A stretch of DNA of 64,000 bases from Pseudomonadota bacterium (lineage in GTDB: Bacteria; Desulfobacterota; Desulfovibrionia; Desulfovibrionales; Desulfovibrionaceae): contig JAEYDL010000021.1 in NCBI GenBank assembly GCA_023403845.1, positions 1-64,000 on the forward strand, read 5' to 3'. The translations under genes were made by a program, and so were the position numbers. Positions 9,642 to 18,933 of the stretch are shown here, piece after piece (the stretch's first letter is position 1; each line of letters starts with the position of its first letter). The notes below the pieces were generated by a model. It was not told where the DNA came from, did no database searches, and was given only the letters and a program-made list of their open reading frames with translations.

Positions 9642-11777
9642 ATGCAAAAAAGACCCTTTCTCCATGCCGTGCGCCTCACACTCCTTTTCGTCCCGCTGCT
9701 GCTTTCCGGATGTCTGTTCGGATCCGGCGGCGGGGAAGGCCTCGCGCTCAAGTCCACGAATTCCGGTCAGTCCATCCCCTATTCCGTGGATTTCAAGCTG
9801 GCGGAAACAAATAGAAAAAGGAATGGAGAAGCGACTTCCGACCGGGAGAAAACCGGGGAGGGCATTTCAGGCGATCAGAACGGTCTGCTCTCCGAGCTGC
9901 GCGCCAACAGCCAGCTGGTCTGGCTGCACGGCGATCCCCCCGACAGCAGAGTGGGACTGGAACGCAGGCTGCTGGAAGATATGGAAACAGCCGGAAAAAT
10001 TCTGCGCTCCAACGGGTATTACGATGGAACCGTTTCCCGCCGCATCGACTGGGATGCCAGCCCCGTGGCGATAACCATTCGTCTCAGACCAGGGCAACAG
10101 TACGTCATCGGTTCCACCCGGCTGCGCTATTCAGGGGCCAGCCCTTTTTCCGCCCCCCCGCCTTCTGAAGAAGAAATCGCCGTGCAGGGCAAAAACTTCA
10201 TGCTCGACGCCCCCGAAGACCTCTCCTCCTTCGGTCTGACCGGGGGAACTCCGGCCAGGGCCGAAACCGTGCTCGCTGCGGTGGACCGCGTGCCGGCCAC
10301 CATGCACAATCAAGGCTACCCGCTCGCCAGGACGGGAGAAACACACTACGTCATCGACAGATCCACCTGTACGCTTGATGCGGAGATCGTCATCGAAACC
10401 GGACCTCTTCTGCGCATGGGAGACGTCAGGACAAAGGAAACCGGACAGGAAGCACCGTCCGTCAACGATACGTATCTGAACCGTCTGGCCACCTGGACTC
10501 AGGGGCAGTACTGGAGCGATGCGCTGCTCACGTCCTACCGTACGGCCCTGCAGGAAACCGGCTTGTTCAGCTCCATCACCCTGAAGCCGGACCTGTCCGC
10601 TTCGGACGGAAGGGCGTCTCCGGAACGAATCGCCGTTGTGGAGGCGAAACTCGAACACTCTTCCGGAGAACAGGCCAGGACCGTGTCCTCCGAAAAAACG
10701 CCCACAAGCAAGGGGCTGAACGCTTCGACCTCTTCCGTGCCGGAAATTCTGCCGGAAAGTACACACGGCAGCACGGTTCCCGTGTCTCTGACCGTCCGCG
10801 ACGCGCCCCCTCGCACGGTCAGCGGCGGCATGCAGTACTCCACGGATACAGGATTCGGCGTGCGCGGATCCTGGGAAAACCGCAACCTCTTCGGCGGGGG
10901 AGAACAGTTGCGGCTGTCCGCGCCCATAGCTCAGGATGCGCAACGGCTGTCCGCCACATTCCGCAAACCCGCTTTCGGGAGAAGGGATCAGGCGCTGGTA
11001 GGAGAGGCTGAACTCCTCAATGAAGAAACCGACGCCTACCACCAGACCGCGGCGTATGTCGCAGGCGGTCTTGAACGTCGTTTTTCCGGCGACTGGCGCA
11101 ACTGGTGGGCCAGCGCCCGCCTGTCCCTTGAGGGCGGCAGCCTTGACGACAACATTCATGGGAAACAGGACTATCTGCTGTTCGGCGTTCCGCTGGGGCT
11201 AAAAAGAGATACCACGAACGATCTGTTCAACCCCACGCGGGGGACGCGTTTCTCCCTTTCCCTCACTCCCTATACGGGAACGTACAACGGACCACTGACG
11301 ACGATCCGCACTCGTGTGGACGTCAGCGGGTACTGGACTCCGTTTTCCGGTGATCGCCTGGTTCTGGCCGCACGAGCCGCAGCCGGAAGCCTCACCGGCG
11401 AAAAGGTGGCCGATATCCCGGCGTCCCTGCGCTTCTACACGGGAGGAGGCGGTTCCGTGCGCGGGTACAAGTACCAGTCTCTCGGCCCCAAGGATCGCGA
11501 CGGCGATCCCATAGGCGGCCTGTCCTTCAACGACGTCAGTCTGGAAGCCCGCTTCCGGATCACTGAAAGCTTCGGCATCGTCCCCTTTGTAGACGGCGGC
11601 ATGGTCTACGACAGTTCCATGCCGGACTGGGGACGCGACATGGCATGGGGCGTCGGACTTGGATTCCGCTACTACACGCTCATCGGTCCCATACGTCTCG
11701 ATATCGCCACGCCGTTGCAGGACCGCGACGACAACAAGGCATTCCAGATATACCTCAGCATCGGGCAGGCATTCTGA
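9642..11777 (+). CDS. tamA: TamA-like outer-membrane assembly factor with lipobox (TamL-like)
   Basis: A 711-residue Omp85-superfamily protein. It has an N-terminal signal, POTRA-like repeats (about 100-320), a disordered Ser/Thr-rich linker (about 330-370), and a C-terminal 16-strand barrel ending in Phe. The barrel contains GGGGSVRGYKYQSLG, the conserved VRGY/F motif of lid loop 6. The signal peptide ends LLLSGC with the Cys at residue 24, a good lipobox. TamA is normally not lipidated, whereas TamL of Bacteroidetes is. An in-frame stop at 9600-9602 rules out an upstream start. tamB begins on the last base of its stop codon. Together they form the TAM complex, which helps insert outer-membrane proteins and move lipids. 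Confidence 0.9.
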   Translation: MQKRPFLHAVRLTLLFVPLLLSGCLFGSGGGEGLALKSTNSGQSIPYSVDFKLAETNRKRNGEATSDREKTGEGISGDQNGLLSELRANSQLVWLHGDPPDSRVGLERRLLEDMETAGKILRSNGYYDGTVSRRIDWDASPVAITIRLRPGQQYVIGSTRLRYSGASPFSAPPPSEEEIAVQGKNFMLDAPEDLSSFGLTGGTPARAETVLAAVDRVPATMHNQGYPLARTGETHYVIDRSTCTLDAEIVIETGPLLRMGDVRTKETGQEAPSVNDTYLNRLATWTQGQYWSDALLTSYRTALQETGLFSSITLKPDLSASDGRASPERIAVVEAKLEHSSGEQARTVSSEKTPTSKGLNASTSSVPEILPESTHGSTVPVSLTVRDAPPRTVSGGMQYSTDTGFGVRGSWENRNLFGGGEQLRLSAPIAQDAQRLSATFRKPAFGRRDQALVGEAELLNEETDAYHQTAAYVAGGLERRFSGDWRNWWASARLSLEGGSLDDNIHGKQDYLLFGVPLGLKRDTTNDLFNPTRGTRFSLSLTPYTGTYNGPLTTIRTRVDVSGYWTPFSGDRLVLAARAAAGSLTGEKVADIPASLRFYTGGGGSVRGYKYQSLGPKDRDGDPIGGLSFNDVSLEARFRITESFGIVPFVDGGMVYDSSMPDWGRDMAWGVGLGFRYYTLIGPIRLDIATPLQDRDDNKAFQIYLSIGQAF

Positions 11778-14700
11778 TGAACGAAGAACGACAAGGCCCT
11801 TCCAGGACATCCCGGCATCTTTTTCCGCGGCTGGCGAAAGGGATCGGATTCGGCATCGGCGGCCTGCTGCTCCTTCTCTGCATCGCGCTGGCGGCGGGAA
11901 CTCTCTGGCTGCGCACGGAATCGGGCGAAGCACGGATTCGCGATCTCGCCGTTTCCGCTCTGAAGGATGCAGGCATCACGGCATCATTCGCCACCTTTGA
12001 AGGCCCCCTGCCCGGTACCCTGCATATTGCCGGAATGACTCTTGCGGACTCCCGGGGCGTCTGGTTTTCCCTGTCCGAGGGATTCGTCCGCCTGCGCCTC
12101 TCCGATCTGATCCGGGGACAGGCCACCGTGGCGGAACTGCGCCTGAACAGACCGCGGCTGGAACGGTTGCCCGACCTGCCTTCGTCACCGGAACCAGCCC
12201 CCGCTTCCGGACCTCTGGCCGTGCTGGAGCCGGATCAGCTTCGTTCTCTGGGTGATACGCTCAAAACGATTCTTGGACATGCAGCACTTGAAAACGTCCA
12301 GATCGACGGTCTGACCCTGGGCGCGGACGTGGCAGGCTCACCTCTGGTACTGAATCTGTCCGGCGGAGGCCCGCTGACGGATTTCCGTACCCGCTTCTCC
12401 ATTGCGACGCCCCTGCTCGCCGCCCTTCTGCCACAACAGGGAAACTCGGAGACGAATTCTCTCCCTCAGCAGGAGCAGAACGGGGACCGGCCCGACGGAC
12501 AATCAACCCCCCCATCTTCTCCCAATCTGGAAGGTTCGCTTTTCATCGGCAATTCCGGGACCTGGCTCTCATCTCTTCTCGAGTCCGGACGCAAACCCGA
12601 CGCTGCCGCCCTGCTTGAAGCGAATTTTCCCGTTCCCGGAAATGCCTCTTTCGCCAGCGTGGAAACGTCCGTTCCTCACGCTGGACAGAGTGCGTCAGCA
12701 ACCGGTCCCCTGCGGCTGCGCCTGTTGCTGACCCTGAAGGGTGCAGAACTTGCCGTGGAAGAACTGAATCTGACGGCTCCCGGCGGCACGTTCACGGGCG
12801 ACCGGCTGACGCTGGAAAACATGGCGCTGAACGGAACGTTTGCGGCGGAACTGGCCGACCCGACGGAGCTGATGAACCTGGCTGCCCCTCGTACCGGGAA
12901 TGCCGCCGCGCCAAAAGCTCCTTTCTCCACAGCAACCCTGCAGGGCGACCTTTCCGGAACGCTAAACGATCCGCATCTGAACCTGCGCCTTCATGTCGCG
13001 GATATCGCAACCGGTCTGGCCTCGCCGGAACCGTCCCGTCCCGCCCCCCTTTCTCTGGGCGTGATTTTGCATCTTGCAGCACAGGAAGTGCTTGCCTCGC
13101 CCCTTCTGCGCGCCGACGGTGAAATTCAACTTGTCAAAGAATCGATTCAGCCTGTGCGAACTGCGGCATGGTGCGACGAAACTGCCGCCCCTCCGGTTCA
13201 GACAGAAAACGAACCTCCGGCGGCGTCCGGAACAATCGTCATCCGTCTGGAAAAAATGGAAGCAGCCAGAACCCCCGAAGCTCTGGAACTGCGCAGTCTG
13301 CATCTGATGTCCGATATTCTTGACCTGAGCGGCTCGGCACGACTGGCCGATGCGGGAAGACTTGAAACGGCCGTCAGCCTGACTCTGCCGAATCTGCGGC
13401 TCCTTCTCGCCCGTCTGGATGCCCTTCTCCCGGTTCCGGCTCTGCGCGAAGAGCCGCTGCGTGCGCTTGAAGGAAAGCTTGATCTGAATCTGAAGGCCAG
13501 CCGCATGGCCGAAAGCGACCCGGTGCGGGGCACGCTCGGACTTTCCCTGGGGTCCATGCGCTGGGGAATCCAGCAGGCTCAGTCCATGCTTGGGGCGGCA
13601 CCCTCCCTCCATCTCAATTTTGCCGTCCGACCGCAGCCGGCAGGCCCGGAAGTCAGTGTACAGAATCTGGCACTCTCCGCGGCACAGACCCGGGCCGAAG
13701 GTTCGTTCGGACTGACGCCGGATGAAGATCTCAAGGCCGATGTCCTGCTGCAGCTGACTTCTCTCGCCGGACTCGATGCAGGCCTCTCAGGAACGGCGGA
13801 CATTCGGGCGCACCTCGCCGGCCCCTTGCAAAGCCCAGCGCTCAGACTGGAACTGGCCAGCCCCAGTCTCGGCATGGGCGATGCGGCGCTGGAACAATTG
13901 CGGGTACTCCTTGAAGCGACGCATGTCGGCGCTGCCGGAGGAGAAGGACGGTTGCTCGCGACCGGCAATGTGACGGGGCCGGGACTGACCGCACTGCGCA
14001 AGACCCGGGATCTGCGCCTGAACACAGACTGGAGCTTCACGCCCGACGCGCTGTCTCTCCAAAAGACGGGATTCAGACTGCCGGGAGCCTCTCTCAAGGG
14101 GGAACTCAGGGTCGATCTGGCAGACGGCACTTCTCCTCGTCTGAACGGAGACTTCTTGCTCGACATCGAAAACTGGACGGCATTGTCCGCACTGGCGGGA
14201 ACGCCCCTGCGCGGCGACCCGGCACACATCCGACTCCGGGCAAGTCATCCTCAGGGGCAGCACATAGATGCGGACTGGAGCTTCGGTTCCTTCGCCGCCG
14301 AAGGATTCTCCCTGCGCGGTCTGCGCGGCAAGGCTTCGGCGGACGATCTTTTCGAAACGCCGCGCATCACGGCCAGCGCCGAACTCGGCGCAGGAACAGT
14401 TTCCGCTGGTGAACTCGGATGGCGCAAGGGCACCCTGAATGTTTCCGGGAACCATGACGCGCTGCATATAGACGCCGCGCTCAAGGGCAGAACGTCGCTG
14501 ACCATGAAGGCGACGTTCAAGCTCGCCGAACGGATCATTGAACTTGCACAGCTGGACTTCCTCCACAAAAAGGACCGCAGAAACAGCGCGGGCATCAATC
14601 TGAAGCATCCGGCCCGAATTGGATTTGGACGCGGCCTCTCGCTGGACGATCTTTCTCTGGATGTCCATCCGGCGGGAAGCATTGCGGCCGATGGCCGTTT

Positions 14701-16390
14701 CGGCTCAGGCCCCCCCTCACTGCAGGCCAGATTGCAGGGCATCTCCCTGAAACTGCTGAGCGCCTTTTCTTCCGCTCCGTTGCCGGAAGGGACTCTGGAC
14801 GGCGAACTGACGCTGAAAGGCAGATCATCCCGACCGCTGGGAAACCTGGAATTGTCTCTGAGCGGTCTCGGCTATCCTGACAGCGATCTTCCCGCCGCTT
14901 CCCTGCGCGTGAACGGTCTTCTGGACGCGTCCGGGCTTGATCTCAGGCTGACCATGGACGGAGTCGGCGAAACACCCGCAACGGGGCATCTGCGCCTGCC
15001 GCTGCAATTTACCGCCGAAGGAATGCCGCAGCCGGTCATGAATCGGCCAGTCTCCGGCTCGGCACACTGGGAAGGCAGCCTGCCCGCGCTCTGGCGTTTC
15101 GTCCCTCTGGCCAATACGTCCCTTCTCGGACAGGGGTATCTGGATGCCGTCGTCTCGGGCACACTCGGCAATCCGCAGGCCACGGCCACACTCAAACTGG
15201 TCGGAGCGAGTTTTGAAGACATTCTGGCCGGGCTGCTGATCACGGACATCAATACAGATGTGGAGCTGCGCTCGCACGGGACGTCCACGCTCGACTTTTC
15301 GGCCGGAGACGGACGCGGCGGCACAGCAGCCCTGAACGGCACGGTGGGAGCTCCTGCCGACGGACTGCCCCTGAATCTCACGGGCATGATCCGCAATCTC
15401 GCCCCACTGCATCGCAACGATCTCGACATCAACCTGTCCGGCGACGCAACTGTTACGGGAACCGCAACCGCTCCGGATGTTCACGCAACCATCACCATCA
15501 ACAAGGGGCAGTTCCGGATTCTGCAATCCTTCGGCACCTCCATTCCGACGCTCGACGTGGTCGACGCAGGACAGGCGCCGTCATCCGCAACAAGCGGAGG
15601 TCCCGGGCCAAATCTGGACGTGACTGTCGACATCCCCAATCAGTTTTTCGTCCGAGGGGCGGGACTGGACAGCGAATGGGAAGGAAACCTGAACATTGCG
15701 GGACCGGCCGCCAATCCGGCGATTACCGGGACCCTCGCCTCCGTCCGCGGAACCTTCGATCTGCTCGGCAAACAGTTCAGTCTGAGCAAGGGACAGGTTT
15801 CCTTCAGCGGCGCCACGCCGCCCAATCCCCTGCTTGACATTCAGGTTACCTATCAGGCTCCCAACATCACGGCGCTGGCTTCTGTCAGCGGCGCGGCCTC
15901 ATCTCCCGCCCTGACCCTTTCCAGTCAGCCTCCCCTGCCACAGGATGAAATCGTAGCCCAGATCCTGTTTGGCCAGAGCGCTTCCAGCCTTGGCCGCATG
16001 GAGGCCATCCAGCTGGCCGCGGAACTGGCCTCCCTGGCCGGATTCGGACGAGGAAAGGGCGGCGTTCTGGGAGAGGTACGCGAATCTCTCGGCGTGGACG
16101 TGCTGCGCTTCGGCAGCATACAGGAAGGCGGACAGCGCCGGCAGCAGACAGGCCGGCCTGGACTGCTGCAGCCGGGACAGAACGGAAACGCCGAAGGCGC
16201 GGAATCCATCCCTGCGCTGGAGGTGGGCAAATACGTCACCGACGACATCTATGTCGGCCTTGAACAGGGAATGAACGGAGACGCCAGCGGCGTCCGGGTG
16301 GAAATCGAGCTGACGCCCAACCTGAATCTGGAAGGCAGCACTACACCCCAGGGATCGGAAATCGGCGTCAACTGGAAAAAGGACTACTGA
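11777..16390 (+). CDS. tamB: Translocation and assembly module protein TamB (AsmA-like lipid transfer bridge)
   Basis: A 1537-residue protein anchored by one N-terminal helix (GLLLLLCIALAAGTLWL, about residues 31-47). A very long, beta-rich periplasmic body follows, and a C-terminal DUF490/TamB domain (about 1180-1537) includes GTLASVRGTFDLLGKQFSL and a PPLPQDEIVAQILFG segment typical of TamB. The ATG overlaps the tamA stop (TGATG), so the genes are coupled. With TamA it spans the periplasm. The length is a little above the E. coli protein (about 1259), and several low-complexity Pro/Ala/Glu stretches near 190-280 account for part of this. Confidence 0.92.
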   Translation: MNEERQGPSRTSRHLFPRLAKGIGFGIGGLLLLLCIALAAGTLWLRTESGEARIRDLAVSALKDAGITASFATFEGPLPGTLHIAGMTLADSRGVWFSLSEGFVRLRLSDLIRGQATVAELRLNRPRLERLPDLPSSPEPAPASGPLAVLEPDQLRSLGDTLKTILGHAALENVQIDGLTLGADVAGSPLVLNLSGGGPLTDFRTRFSIATPLLAALLPQQGNSETNSLPQQEQNGDRPDGQSTPPSSPNLEGSLFIGNSGTWLSSLLESGRKPDAAALLEANFPVPGNASFASVETSVPHAGQSASATGPLRLRLLLTLKGAELAVEELNLTAPGGTFTGDRLTLENMALNGTFAAELADPTELMNLAAPRTGNAAAPKAPFSTATLQGDLSGTLNDPHLNLRLHVADIATGLASPEPSRPAPLSLGVILHLAAQEVLASPLLRADGEIQLVKESIQPVRTAAWCDETAAPPVQTENEPPAASGTIVIRLEKMEAARTPEALELRSLHLMSDILDLSGSARLADAGRLETAVSLTLPNLRLLLARLDALLPVPALREEPLRALEGKLDLNLKASRMAESDPVRGTLGLSLGSMRWGIQQAQSMLGAAPSLHLNFAVRPQPAGPEVSVQNLALSAAQTRAEGSFGLTPDEDLKADVLLQLTSLAGLDAGLSGTADIRAHLAGPLQSPALRLELASPSLGMGDAALEQLRVLLEATHVGAAGGEGRLLATGNVTGPGLTALRKTRDLRLNTDWSFTPDALSLQKTGFRLPGASLKGELRVDLADGTSPRLNGDFLLDIENWTALSALAGTPLRGDPAHIRLRASHPQGQHIDADWSFGSFAAEGFSLRGLRGKASADDLFETPRITASAELGAGTVSAGELGWRKGTLNVSGNHDALHIDAALKGRTSLTMKATFKLAERIIELAQLDFLHKKDRRNSAGINLKHPARIGFGRGLSLDDLSLDVHPAGSIAADGRFGSGPPSLQARLQGISLKLLSAFSSAPLPEGTLDGELTLKGRSSRPLGNLELSLSGLGYPDSDLPAASLRVNGLLDASGLDLRLTMDGVGETPATGHLRLPLQFTAEGMPQPVMNRPVSGSAHWEGSLPALWRFVPLANTSLLGQGYLDAVVSGTLGNPQATATLKLVGASFEDILAGLLITDINTDVELRSHGTSTLDFSAGDGRGGTAALNGTVGAPADGLPLNLTGMIRNLAPLHRNDLDINLSGDATVTGTATAPDVHATITINKGQFRILQSFGTSIPTLDVVDAGQAPSSATSGGPGPNLDVTVDIPNQFFVRGAGLDSEWEGNLNIAGPAANPAITGTLASVRGTFDLLGKQFSLSKGQVSFSGATPPNPLLDIQVTYQAPNITALASVSGAASSPALTLSSQPPLPQDEIVAQILFGQSASSLGRMEAIQLAAELASLAGFGRGKGGVLGEVRESLGVDVLRFGSIQEGGQRRQQTGRPGLLQPGQNGNAEGAESIPALEVGKYVTDDIYVGLEQGMNGDASGVRVEIELTPNLNLEGSTTPQGSEIGVNWKKDY

Positions 16391-16610
16391 TTCGCGAAAC
16401 GAACCACAATGATCCGGACGCCACGGCATTCATGAGCACAGTGGAGCTGCGACAACCGCGGCATGCGACGACCGTCGAACTGATCCCGAGCGGGACGTTT
16501 CCTCTCGCACAGGAAGCTTCCTCCGGGTACGGCTGGACCGAAGCTTCGATTTTGGCTATCCCTTTTCCAACATTCTGCTTCCCGGAAAACGGGAACCCGA
16601 CGGACTTCGC

Positions 16611-17663
16611 ATGCACGTTCTTCTTCTCGATCTCGGTCTCGAACTGCGCGGGGGACAGCGCCAGGTCTATTACCTGGCCCGCGCGCTGGCTGAAACGCGG
16701 ACTATCACGGCCCTGACGGCCTGCCCGGCCGACGGCGCTCTGGCCGCCTTTCTGCGGCGCGAAGGTCTGCCGCTTCTGCCTCTCCCCGGACGCAATCCCG
16801 CCAATCCGGCCATGCTGTGGACTCTGGAGCGCGGGCTGCGCGACATGAATATCCTGCACACGCACGACGCCCATGCGGCTGCCGCAGGTGCACTTTTCAA
16901 AACCCTCCACCCCCAAATCCGTCTGGTGCACAGCCGAAGGGTATCCTATCCGCTCCGTCCGGGAATCAGACTCTGGAAATACATGCAGGCCGATGCAGTC
17001 GTGGGCGTCAGTCGGGAAATCGCCGACGGCATGATCCGGGCCGGAGTTCCGGAAAAACGCGTGCATGCCATCCACTCGGGAATCGATCCCGAACGCTATG
17101 CGCCCAAGCGCCCGCGTCCGGACCATGCGCCCTTCATGTTCCAGAGCATCGGGGCCTGCACGCCGCAGAAAGGATACGGAGTGCTGCTCTGGGCCATGCG
17201 CGAGCTGCGCGATGCAGCTCTGCCTCCGTGGACGGTACGGATCGTGGGAGACGGCCCCCTCCGGTTTTCCCTGCTGGAGGAAGCCCGCAGACTGGGTGTG
17301 GAAAACAGGCTGTCCATGCCCGGCAGGCTGGAAAGTCGCGACGTGCTGCCGGACTGTGATGCGCTGGTCGTGCCTTCCGTGGATGGCGAGGGCAGCAGCG
17401 GAGCGATCAAGGAAGGCTGGGCGACCGGAGTGCCGGTTATCTGCTCCGCCCTGCAATCCAACACCGAACTGATCCATGACGGAGAAAACGGCCTTACGGC
17501 AGCCGTCCGCGACCCGCAGGCTTTGGCCGAAGCCATGCGGCGCTGTCTGCTCGACGCAAACCTGCGCGAACGGCTTGTCGCCGCCGGAAATCGTTCGGTT
17601 CTGGAATTCACGGACAGACGCATGGCCCTGGCCTACGCCGCACTTTACGAAACGCTTCTGTAA
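16611..17663 (+). CDS. Glycosyltransferase family 4/1 (GT-B)
   Basis: A 350-residue GT-B glycosyltransferase. The N-terminal Rossmann domain starts MHVLLLDLGLELRGGQRQ, the usual GG loop. The C-terminal nucleotide-sugar domain contains RIVGDGPLR, GRLESRDVLPDCDALVVPS and EGSSGAIKEGWATGVPVI, the EX7E donor-binding motif of GT4 enzymes. It probably adds a hexose to lipopolysaccharide or another glycan; donor and acceptor are unknown. It lies 220 bases after tamB, and that gap holds no convincing gene. No other cell-envelope glycan genes are adjacent, so it is an orphan. Confidence 0.85.
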   Translation: MHVLLLDLGLELRGGQRQVYYLARALAETRTITALTACPADGALAAFLRREGLPLLPLPGRNPANPAMLWTLERGLRDMNILHTHDAHAAAAGALFKTLHPQIRLVHSRRVSYPLRPGIRLWKYMQADAVVGVSREIADGMIRAGVPEKRVHAIHSGIDPERYAPKRPRPDHAPFMFQSIGACTPQKGYGVLLWAMRELRDAALPPWTVRIVGDGPLRFSLLEEARRLGVENRLSMPGRLESRDVLPDCDALVVPSVDGEGSSGAIKEGWATGVPVICSALQSNTELIHDGENGLTAAVRDPQALAEAMRRCLLDANLRERLVAAGNRSVLEFTDRRMALAYAALYETLL

Positions 17664-17737
17664 TCCCGAAACGCAAAAGTCCCCGCGAGAATGCCGAGGC
17701 ATCCTGCGAGGAATGAAAAAAAGGTTTCCGGGAGAAC

Positions 17738-18298
17738 CTATTGTCTGCGTTCGTATCCGGGCAGCACCACCGAGGCGGCCTGACTCTGGCCCTGTCCCTT
17801 GGGACAAGCGCCTTGCAGGACACAGATCTCGCAGCCGCCCTTGAACGGATAATGCGTCACCACCGCGTATCTCCGGGAAAGGACGGGATCGGTCTCGTTG
17901 CGATACGGAACGCCCTCCGCTTCAAGTGCCGCGCGCAGAGCGGCCGTCGGCCTGGGAGCAGGAGCGCAGCCGGCGTCCTCGATCTGGGGAATGGCCTCAT
18001 GCACAGCGGCCATGCACATGGTCTGGGCCAGCGCATTGTACATATAGGATGTGGACGGGGATTCGTTCCACAGTTTGTCGACGGCGGCTTCCACAGGTTC
18101 TCCCAGCCACACGAGCAGATATTTGATCTTGCCGGTATCAAGGGTCTTCACCGTCAATTGCGGCAACCATTCGTCCCAGAGCGCCATCAGACGCTCCATG
18201 ACTTCCCCCCCAATACGGGTTTCCTGGCTCACGTTCATGAATAATTCCATATCAAACCAGGGCCTGCTTTCGATAGTTTCCGACGTGAACGCGGTCAT
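17738..18298 (-). CDS. Conserved hypothetical protein with C-terminal CxxCx5C cluster
   Basis: A 186-residue soluble protein that I do not recognise. It is helical in its first two thirds (ERLMALWDEWLPQ and LLVWLGEPVEAAVDKLW). Near the C terminus it has CEICVLQGACPKG, a CxxCxxxxxC cluster that could bind zinc or an iron-sulfur centre, plus two further Cys in the middle (MCMAAVHEAI and AGCAPAP). GGAG lies 7 bases before the ATG at 18298, which supports the start. It is convergent with the glycosyltransferase gene and divergent from the DUF3467-like gene. No function is proposed. Confidence 0.65.
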   Translation of the reverse strand: MTAFTSETIESRPWFDMELFMNVSQETRIGGEVMERLMALWDEWLPQLTVKTLDTGKIKYLLVWLGEPVEAAVDKLWNESPSTSYMYNALAQTMCMAAVHEAIPQIEDAGCAPAPRPTAALRAALEAEGVPYRNETDPVLSRRYAVVTHYPFKGGCEICVLQGACPKGQGQSQAASVVLPGYERRQ

Positions 18299-18394
18299 GA
18301 AATCTCCGGACGGCCGGAAGGCACGGTTGAGGCGGAATGCCGATTCCGCCTGTTCAAAAAAAGGAGCCGCAACGCTCCGGATTCGAGGAGTAAC

Positions 18395-18423
18395 TTTACT
18401 TCATATTGCGTCTTTTCTACAAT
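18395..18423 (+). promoter_or_regulatory. Sigma-70-type promoter for the DUF3467-like gene
   Basis: -35 TTTACT (18395-18400), a 17-base spacer and -10 TACAAT (18418-18423). It stands 45 bases upstream of the ATG at 18468 in a locally AT-rich stretch between two divergent genes. Confidence 0.55.
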
Positions 18424-18467
18424 AGAAAAAACTGCATGAAGCGGCCAGCTTCAGACAAGGAGTCAGA

Positions 18468-18842
18468 ATGAGCCAGTATCCCAGCCGGGTACGCTACGAG
18501 TATGAAATGGATCCGGAAACCCGTCTGCGCTACAGCCACGGCGTATGGGGAGGCATCAATCCGCAGGGAGAAATTGAAATCAGCTTCTACCTTGAAAGCG
18601 ACAAGATGCCGCCCTATTCGGAACGTCTGATCGCGCCGGACGGCAGTTTCGGCGAGGAAAGCGCCCCCTTCAGTGAAGAGGAAAGGGTCATCGTCCGGCA
18701 CATCCATTCGCGCGTCGTCATGAACTACCACACGGCCCGGGCCATGCTGGAATGGCTGGAGGATAAGGTCGCCAGCCTTGAGGCCGAAGAGGAAGGCGCA
18801 GCTCCTCTGGTCTTCGACGATACAGGGTTCCATCGCCAGTAA
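18468..18842 (+). CDS. DUF3467-like conserved protein
   Basis: A 124-residue protein. The core reads YSHGVWGGINPQGEIEISFY followed by a DGSFGEE turn, then HSRVVMNYHTARAMLEWLEDK. The final strand and helix resemble the C-terminal half of DUF3467 proteins, in which a strand leads into an A(K/R)xLLxxL helix. The family has no established function. AAGGAG lies 7 bases before the ATG, and a promoter is visible at 18395-18423. It is followed after 91 bases by another unknown gene on the same strand. Confidence 0.6.
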   Translation: MSQYPSRVRYEYEMDPETRLRYSHGVWGGINPQGEIEISFYLESDKMPPYSERLIAPDGSFGEESAPFSEEERVIVRHIHSRVVMNYHTARAMLEWLEDKVASLEAEEEGAAPLVFDDTGFHRQ

Positions 18843-18933
18843 CGCCCCCGGAATTCTCCCGCGGCCGTCCACAGAAACTCTCCATGGACGGCCGATCCAT
18901 TCTTGCCATTCTCCAGCTCTCTCAGGAGGCGCG

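Noticed and set aside
9607..10074. TTG-started frame with a lipobox-like start overlapping tamA
   Set aside because: It is out of frame with tamA, the AGGAG is too close to the TTG, and the rest is shadow sequence.
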